A stretch of 9,343 nucleotides of DNA from an uncultured Clostridia bacterium (lineage in GTDB: Bacteria; Bacillota; Clostridia; Oscillospirales; Oscillospiraceae). Numbering within the stretch: the stretch's first letter is position 1; each line of letters begins with the position of its first letter. This document shows positions 6,460 through 9,343 of this stretch, piece after piece. The position numbers and the translations under genes were made by a program. A model generated the notes under the pieces. It was not told the DNA's origin. It saw nothing but the letters and a program-made list of their open reading frames with translations, and did no database searches. The stretch lies in contig CAMBID010000015.1 of NCBI GenBank assembly GCA_945867445.1, forward strand, positions 1 through 9,343, given 5' to 3'.

Positions 6460-7386
6460 TTACCGGCAGAGGAAGGCGCACCAGCCTTCCTCCCGGAGGG
6501 TCTCCCCGATGGTGAGGCCAGCGGCGGTGAGGGCTTGGGCCACCTCCTCGGCCCGGGTGTCAATGATGCCGGAGCAGAGGAAGCGCCCGCCCGGGGCCAG
6601 CAATCCCCGGACCCGGGGAGCGAGGGCGAGAATCACATCGGAGACGATGTTGGCCAGCACCAGGTCATAGTCCCCGCCCATCTCTTTCACCAGAGCCCCG
6701 TCCGTGAGAAGGTCCCCGCAGCGGACGATGCAGCGGTCGGGACTGACGCCGTTGCGGGCAAGGTTCTCCGCCACTACGGCGGGGCAGTCGGGCTCCCGGT
6801 CGCAGGCGAAGGCCCGTTCCGCCCCCAGCTTGAGAGCGGCGATGGCCAGGATGCCGCTGCCGCAGCCGAGATCCGCCACGCGCTCGCCGCCCTGGATGAG
6901 CCCCTCGATGGCGGCAAGGCAGAGCTTGGTGGTGACGTGGGTGCCGGAGCCGAAGGTCCGGCCCGGGTCCAGAAAGAGCTTCACCCGTCCCTCCGCCTCG
7001 GCGTCCTCCCAGGCCGGGACCACCAGCAGCCGCTCCCCGATGGGCGTCGGCTGCCAGAAAGCCTTCCAGGCGTCCATCCAGTCGTCGTCCTTCGTCTCGT
7101 CCAGGGTCATGAGCAGGGTGCCGCAGCCGGGATGCTCCCGCCGGAAGTCCGAGAGGGCGATGCGGGCGGCCCCCAGCTGGGCAAAGCCGGTTTCGTCAGC
7201 ACCGAGGTAGAAGGTCACCCGGGCGGGCTCGTCCCCGGTAGGAGGCGGAGCGGCGGGGTTTCCCAGTGTTTGCTCCTCGTACCGGTCCTCGATCAGCAGG
7301 CTCTCGATGTCCCGCCCGGAGAGAAAGGCGGTGAGGGAGTCCAGTCCCCGGTGGTTGGTCTCGATGTGTACGGCCAGGTAATCCAT
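6460..7386 (-). CDS. prmA: Ribosomal protein L11 methyltransferase
   Basis: The 308-residue SAM-dependent enzyme trimethylates ribosomal protein L11 in the cytoplasm. The N-terminal substrate-binding part contains DDWMDAWKAFWQPTPIGERL (101-120), the family W...W pattern. The junction DPGRTFGSGTHVTTKLCL (140-157) corresponds to DPGxAFGTGTHxTT. SAM motif I is VADLGCGSGILAIAALKLGA (170-189), with Asp196 in FACDREP as the acidic ribose contact (usual DIDP). LANIVSD (244-250) stands for the NILA motif, and LLAPGGRFLCSGI (262-274) follows. ATG 7386 has AAGGGAG 7 nt upstream; a TTG at 7392 is too close to it. Length fits the family (about 290-315). It is often near dnaJ/dnaK or an RsmE gene in Firmicutes, but not here within view. 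It is bounded by repeat-rich gaps on both sides. Confidence 0.94.
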   Translation of the reverse strand: MDYLAVHIETNHRGLDSLTAFLSGRDIESLLIEDRYEEQTLGNPAAPPPTGDEPARVTFYLGADETGFAQLGAARIALSDFRREHPGCGTLLMTLDETKDDDWMDAWKAFWQPTPIGERLLVVPAWEDAEAEGRVKLFLDPGRTFGSGTHVTTKLCLAAIEGLIQGGERVADLGCGSGILAIAALKLGAERAFACDREPDCPAVVAENLARNGVSPDRCIVRCGDLLTDGALVKEMGGDYDLVLANIVSDVILALAPRVRGLLAPGGRFLCSGIIDTRAEEVAQALTAAGLTIGETLREEGWCAFLCR

Positions 7387-7401
7387 AGGCAAGCTCCCTT
7401 C

Positions 7402-7418
7402 CGCCGCGGCCCGCGGCG
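7402..7418. repeat. 8-bp palindrome in the prmA leader
   Basis: CGCCGCGG and CCGCGGCG are perfect reverse complements around a single C. The site lies just upstream of the prmA ribosome binding site (7394-7400), where a folded RNA could hinder ribosome loading. A role is inference only. Confidence 0.4.
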
Positions 7419-7431
7419 CGGTGGTGATGCG

Positions 7432-7498
7432 AAAACCGGATCAAAAGCTTTCCAGGCGTTTGACCGCGCGAAGCGCGTCCGGTTTTGATAAGACGGGC
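7432..7498 (+). repeat. Palindromic structured element, copy B1
   Basis: Parts in order: outer arm AAAACCGGA (7432-7440); hairpin 1 TCAAAAGC/GCGTTTGA (7441-7448 and 7456-7463, one mismatch, loop TTTCCAG); one base; hairpin 2 CGCGC/GCGCG (7465-7469 and 7473-7477, loop GAA); outer arm TCCGGTTTT (7478-7486), perfectly complementary to the first. The flank GATAAGACGGGC follows. The whole can fold as a three-way junction in RNA or single-stranded DNA. Confidence 0.78.
7447..7486 (+). repeat. 40-nt exact inverted repeat, copy 2
   Basis: These bases are the exact reverse complement of 6228-6267 and cover most of element B1. Confidence 0.9.
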
Positions 7499-7502
7499 GC
7501 GC

Positions 7503-7538
7503 ATCCCGCACGCCGCCAGTGCGCGGAGCGCACGGGAT
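7503..7538 (+). repeat. Nested palindrome between elements B1 and B2
   Basis: ATCCCG (7503-7508) pairs with CGGGAT (7533-7538). Inside it is GTGCGC/GCGCAC (7519-7524 and 7528-7533) with the 3-nt loop GGA. It lies where copies A and B2 have their flank hairpin, so it may be the equivalent part of B1 or a decayed extra copy. Confidence 0.45.
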
Positions 7539-7572
7539 CTCAAGGGAAAGGGGTTCCTTTGAAATCCGTATG

Positions 7573-7600
7573 ATACTAGTTCTTGATAAAAAGCTTTCAA
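7573..7600 (-). promoter_or_regulatory. Candidate promoter for prmA embedded in element B2
   Basis: On the minus strand TTGAAA (7600-7595, 5 of 6), a 16-nt spacer and TAGTAT (7578-7573, 4 of 6) are seen, pointing to prmA. The same arrangement occurs in element C at 9291-9318. The predicted leader of about 180 nt would include B1. Confidence 0.4.
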
Positions 7601-7669
7601 AGCTTTTGATAGCGCCGCAGGCGCGTCAAGAACTTATGAGACGGCTTTTGCGGCAGACTGCCGCAAAAG
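7578..7669 (+). repeat. Palindromic structured element, copy B2, with flank and third hairpin
   Basis: Parts in order: outer arm AGTTCTTGA (7578-7586); hairpin 1 TAAAAAGCT/AGCTTTTGA (7587-7595 and 7601-7609, one A-G mismatch); two bases; hairpin 2 GCGCC/GGCGC (7612-7616 and 7620-7624, loop GCA); outer arm TCAAGAACT (7626-7634), perfectly complementary to the first. The flank TTATGAGACGGC (7634-7645) is identical to that of copy A. It runs into hairpin 3, CTTTTGCGGC/GCCGCAAAAG (7645-7654 and 7660-7669). The fold equals that of B1 although the arm sequences differ. Confidence 0.78.
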
Positions 7670-7670
7670 G

Positions 7671-7725
7671 GCGACGCTGACAGCGGCGCTTTCTTGATAA
7701 AAATCAAAGATTTTTATCAAGAAAG
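7671..7725. repeat. Short hairpin plus 17-bp perfect inverted repeat
   Basis: GCG-A-CGCT/AGCG-G-CGC (7671-7689) is followed at once by CTTTCTTGATAAAAATC (7689-7705), an AAA loop and its exact complement (7709-7725). The arm shares TTCTTGATAAAAA with element B2 (7580-7592). On the minus strand it lies beyond the terminator of the degV-family gene and may be a simplified member of the same family. Confidence 0.7.
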
Positions 7726-7742
7726 AGTATGAAATCTTTCCG

Positions 7743-7779
7743 GAAAGAAAATGCCAGGCCGGCGCAAGGCCGGTCCGGC
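7743..7779 (-). terminator. Terminator of the DUF1836-degV operon
   Basis: On the minus strand GCCGGACCGGC (7779-7769) pairs with GCCGGCCTGGC (7763-7753) around CTTGC, with one G-T pair and one mismatch. The tail ATTTTCTTTC (7752-7743) follows. It begins 20 nt after the degV-family stop codon. Confidence 0.65.
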
Positions 7780-7799
7780 GCAGCGGGGATATGGGGATG

Positions 7800-8672
7800 T
7801 CAGCGCTCCGTGCCCATAAAGAAGAGCCCCAGAGTGCCGCATCCGGTGTGGGAGCCGATGACCGGCCCGATGTAGTCCGCCCGGACGTCCGTGATGCCGA
7901 AGCGCTCGGAAAGCAGGCCCTTGACGTAGTCCACACTGTCCTGGCAGTCCGCGTGGCAGATGAAAACAGGCTCCCGGATGGGGCGGATGGCCAGCTTATC
8001 CATGGTATTGACCAGCTCCGTGAGAGCGGCCTTCATGCCCCGGGCCTTGCCGCGAGGGATGAGCTTCCCTTCGGGGCTGGTATGCATCACGGGCTTGATG
8101 CTGAGCATGGTGCCGAAGAGCGCCGTGGCGGCGCTGACCCGGCCGCCCCGCTTCAGGTGGTTCAGGTCATCCACCGTGAACCAGTGGCACTGGTGGGGCA
8201 GGGTTTGGCGGACGTAGTCGGCCAACTCCTCGAGGGTCTTGCCTTTCTTCTTCTCCTGGGCGGTATACCAGAGGAGCATGCCCTGGCCCCGGGAGGCGGA
8301 GAGGGAATCAATGACGATGATCCTGGCCTCCGGGAACTCCGGCCGCAGGTCATTCGCTGCGATGCAGGCGGACTGGTACGTCGTGGACAGGGCGGAGGAA
8401 AAGCTGACGCAGAGGATATCCTTCCCGGACGCCAGGATGGGACGCATGGCGTCGTAAAACTCCCCCACGCTGACGGCGGAGGTGGAGCAGTCCGCCCCCT
8501 CCCGGATCTTCTGGAAGAAGGCCTGGTTGGTCATCTCCGGGTGGAAGACGTCGTTTTTGTAGCTCACCCCGTCCACGGTATAGGTCAGGGGCAGAATGGT
8601 GAGCCCCAGCTCCGTGATCTCCTCTGCCGTGAGATCGCAGCAGCTGTCCGACATGATAACATAGTCCCGCAT
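7800..8672 (-). CDS. DegV family (FakB-like) fatty-acid-binding protein
   Basis: The 290-residue cytoplasmic protein of the DegV/EDD fold binds a fatty acid; in FakAB systems such proteins present it to the kinase FakA for phosphorylation. Family features are DSCCDLT at 9-14, CSTSAVSVGEF (62-72) at the lipid head-group loop, LSTTYQSA (95-102), DSLSASRGQG (122-131), LKRGGRVSAA (173-182) with IKPV (192-195), and the C-terminal IGPVIGSHTGCGTLGLFFMG (268-287). Length matches the family (about 280-290). The start is firm: AAGGAGG lies 7 nt before ATG 8672. That ATG shares its A with the TGA stop of the upstream gene (TGATG), so translation is probably coupled. No fakA gene is seen in the window. 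Fatty-acid specificity cannot be read here. Confidence 0.92.
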   Translation of the reverse strand: MRDYVIMSDSCCDLTAEEITELGLTILPLTYTVDGVSYKNDVFHPEMTNQAFFQKIREGADCSTSAVSVGEFYDAMRPILASGKDILCVSFSSALSTTYQSACIAANDLRPEFPEARIIVIDSLSASRGQGMLLWYTAQEKKKGKTLEELADYVRQTLPHQCHWFTVDDLNHLKRGGRVSAATALFGTMLSIKPVMHTSPEGKLIPRGKARGMKAALTELVNTMDKLAIRPIREPVFICHADCQDSVDYVKGLLSERFGITDVRADYIGPVIGSHTGCGTLGLFFMGTER

Positions 8673-9250
8673 CAGGTAGCCTCCTTCTTGGGCTTGGCCC
8701 GTGTTTTGCTCTCCGCGGCAGGCTCCCCGCCGTCCCGGAGTTGCTGCAGGAGCCTCAGGTAGTGGCTGCTGGCGACACCGGCGGCGTAGCTCAACAGAGC
8801 GAAATGCACGGCGGCGTCCGCCGCGGTGGCGTCGTCGTACTGGTCCATGAGCTCCGAGATCTGGCCCATGGCCTTGTCCAGGCTGCCCCGGAATGCCTCG
8901 TACCCGTTGGCGACGTCCCCCCGGTCCGCCAGCTGGGCGCTGAGGGTCAGGTCTATCTCCCGGGAGGACATCACCCGCTTCAGGATGCAGATGACGGTGA
9001 GGTAGGCCAGGTGCTCCCGGGTGTACTTCTTGCCCTCGGCCCGGGGGGCAAGGCCGTTTTTCGTGTAGTTATTCACCATGGCGGCGGTGAGACCGTCCCC
9101 CTCCTCAAAGCGGAAGACCTGCCGCTCCATATACGAGAGGACCTGGTCCATGTAGAGGGGAAAATCCGGCAGCTGGTCCCAAGGCACTGGGCGCTGGGAG
9201 CGGAGCTTTTCCCGCAGGGCGGCGAGCTCGTCAGTTTTCTCCATGTCCAT
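8672..9250 (-). CDS. DUF1836 domain-containing protein
   Basis: The 192-residue protein matches the DUF1836 pattern I recall. It has W24 followed by LPDFPLYMDQVLSYM (27-41), LTAAMVNNYTKNGL (54-67), then KKYTREHLAYLTVICILKRVMSSREI (74-99). The first half resembles a small helix-turn-helix of the MerR-like kind, which suggests DNA binding, but no function is established. The C-terminal half is helical and ends in a charged tail rich in Lys and Ala. ATG 9250 is chosen because GAGGAGG lies 6 nt upstream (9257-9263). An ATG two codons later is possible; the longer in-frame reading to 9313 would run through the promoter. Its stop overlaps the start of the degV-family gene by one base, so the two form an operon. 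It could regulate that gene or fatty-acid use; this is inference. Confidence 0.85.
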   Translation of the reverse strand: MDMEKTDELAALREKLRSQRPVPWDQLPDFPLYMDQVLSYMERQVFRFEEGDGLTAAMVNNYTKNGLAPRAEGKKYTREHLAYLTVICILKRVMSSREIDLTLSAQLADRGDVANGYEAFRGSLDKAMGQISELMDQYDDATAADAAVHFALLSYAAGVASSHYLRLLQQLRDGGEPAAESKTRAKPKKEAT

Positions 9251-9290
9251 GGGGGCCCTCCTCTTCCAAAGCAGCGGCTCCCGGCGCTTC

Positions 9291-9318
9291 ATACTAGAAT
9301 CCATGAAAAACAAGACAA
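9291..9318 (-). promoter_or_regulatory. Candidate promoter of the DUF1836-degV operon inside element C
   Basis: On the minus strand TTGTCT (9318-9313, 4 of 6), a 16-nt spacer and TAGTAT (9296-9291, 4 of 6) are seen. The start near 9284 would leave a leader of about 34 nt before ATG 9250. The layout is the same as at 7573-7600. Confidence 0.42.
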
Positions 9319-9343
9319 TCGTCTTGTTTTGATAGCGCCAACG
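9291..9343 (+). repeat. Palindromic structured element, copy C (cut by window end)
   Basis: It begins with ATACTAG (9291-9297), as B2 does at 7573-7579. Hairpin 1 is AAAACAAGAC/GTCTTGTTTT (9307-9316 and 9321-9330), a perfect 10-bp stem. TTTTGATAGCGCC (9327-9339) is identical to B2 at 7604-7616 and should be the 5' half of hairpin 2, with loop AAC. The sequence stops at the first base of the expected 3' half. Confidence 0.65.

Larger units (their letters stand above)
7387..7799. other. 413-bp gap packed with palindromes; no gene seen
   Basis: The gap between prmA and the degV-family gene has no credible reading frame. Its contents in order are: the prmA ribosome binding site; CGCCGCGG-C-CCGCGGCG (7402-7418) in the prmA leader; element B1 (7432-7486); an imperfect nested palindrome (7503-7538); element B2 (7578-7634) with its flank and hairpin (to 7669); a short hairpin (7671-7689); a 17-bp perfect inverted repeat (7689-7725); and the terminator of the degV-family gene (7743-7779). 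Confidence 0.7.

Noticed and set aside
6364..7488. Plus-strand open frame of 374 codons across prmA
   Set aside because: Shadow of prmA that also runs through the palindromic repeat; no recognisable domain.
7432..7725. Possible CRISPR array
   Set aside because: The repeats are not a constant unit with regular spacers; they are palindromes with differing sequences and variable spacing, and no cas gene is in view.
7791..8762. Plus-strand open frame of 323 codons opposite the degV-family gene
   Set aside because: Antisense shadow that crosses the gene junction; composition is typical of reversed GC-rich codons.

Overview
The window looks like chromosomal DNA of a GC-rich, anaerobic, low-oxygen-adapted Clostridia, most like the gut Oscillospiraceae/Eubacteriales group. 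This rests on the gene families present (a Clostridia-type IscU-like Fe-S scaffold, a DUF1836 protein coupled to DegV, and a CtpE/YfgQ-type cation ATPase), strong AGGAGG-type ribosome binding sites, sigma-A-type promoters and high GC at third codon positions. It is an inference from recalled family distribution; no database search was run.

Layout. Positions 1-596 (minus) hold the 5' part of an IscU-like iron-sulfur scaffold gene, cut by the window edge. A divergent control region (597-814) separates it from a plus-strand D-aminoacylase/N-acyl-D-amino-acid deacylase-like amidohydrolase (815-2401). After a terminator comes a plus-strand P-type cation ATPase (2651-5113). It ends against a minus-strand NAD synthetase gene, nadE (5346-6116), with one terminator for each direction between them. 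Next on the minus strand are prmA, the ribosomal protein L11 methyltransferase (6460-7386), and a two-gene operon of a DUF1836 protein and a DegV family lipid-binding protein (9250 down to 7800) that overlap by one base.

The genes are ordinary housekeeping and accessory metabolism and do not form one pathway. The unusual part is the non-coding DNA around prmA. The gaps at 6117-6459 and 7387-7799 and the right edge of the window (9291-9343) carry copies of a palindromic element family. Two intact copies (7432-7486 and 7578-7634) have different sequences but the same predicted fold: a 9-bp closing stem enclosing two hairpins, the second with 5 bp and a 3-nt loop, followed by a flank like TATGAGACGGC and a further hairpin. 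A third copy is rearranged (6194-6301) and a fourth is cut by the window end. Paired changes in both arms of the stems suggest the fold, not the sequence, is conserved. This is the best candidate for something undescribed here. A second signal is a LacI/CcpA-type operator-like palindrome placed exactly in the spacer of a consensus TTGACA-17-TATAAT promoter in front of the Fe-S scaffold gene.
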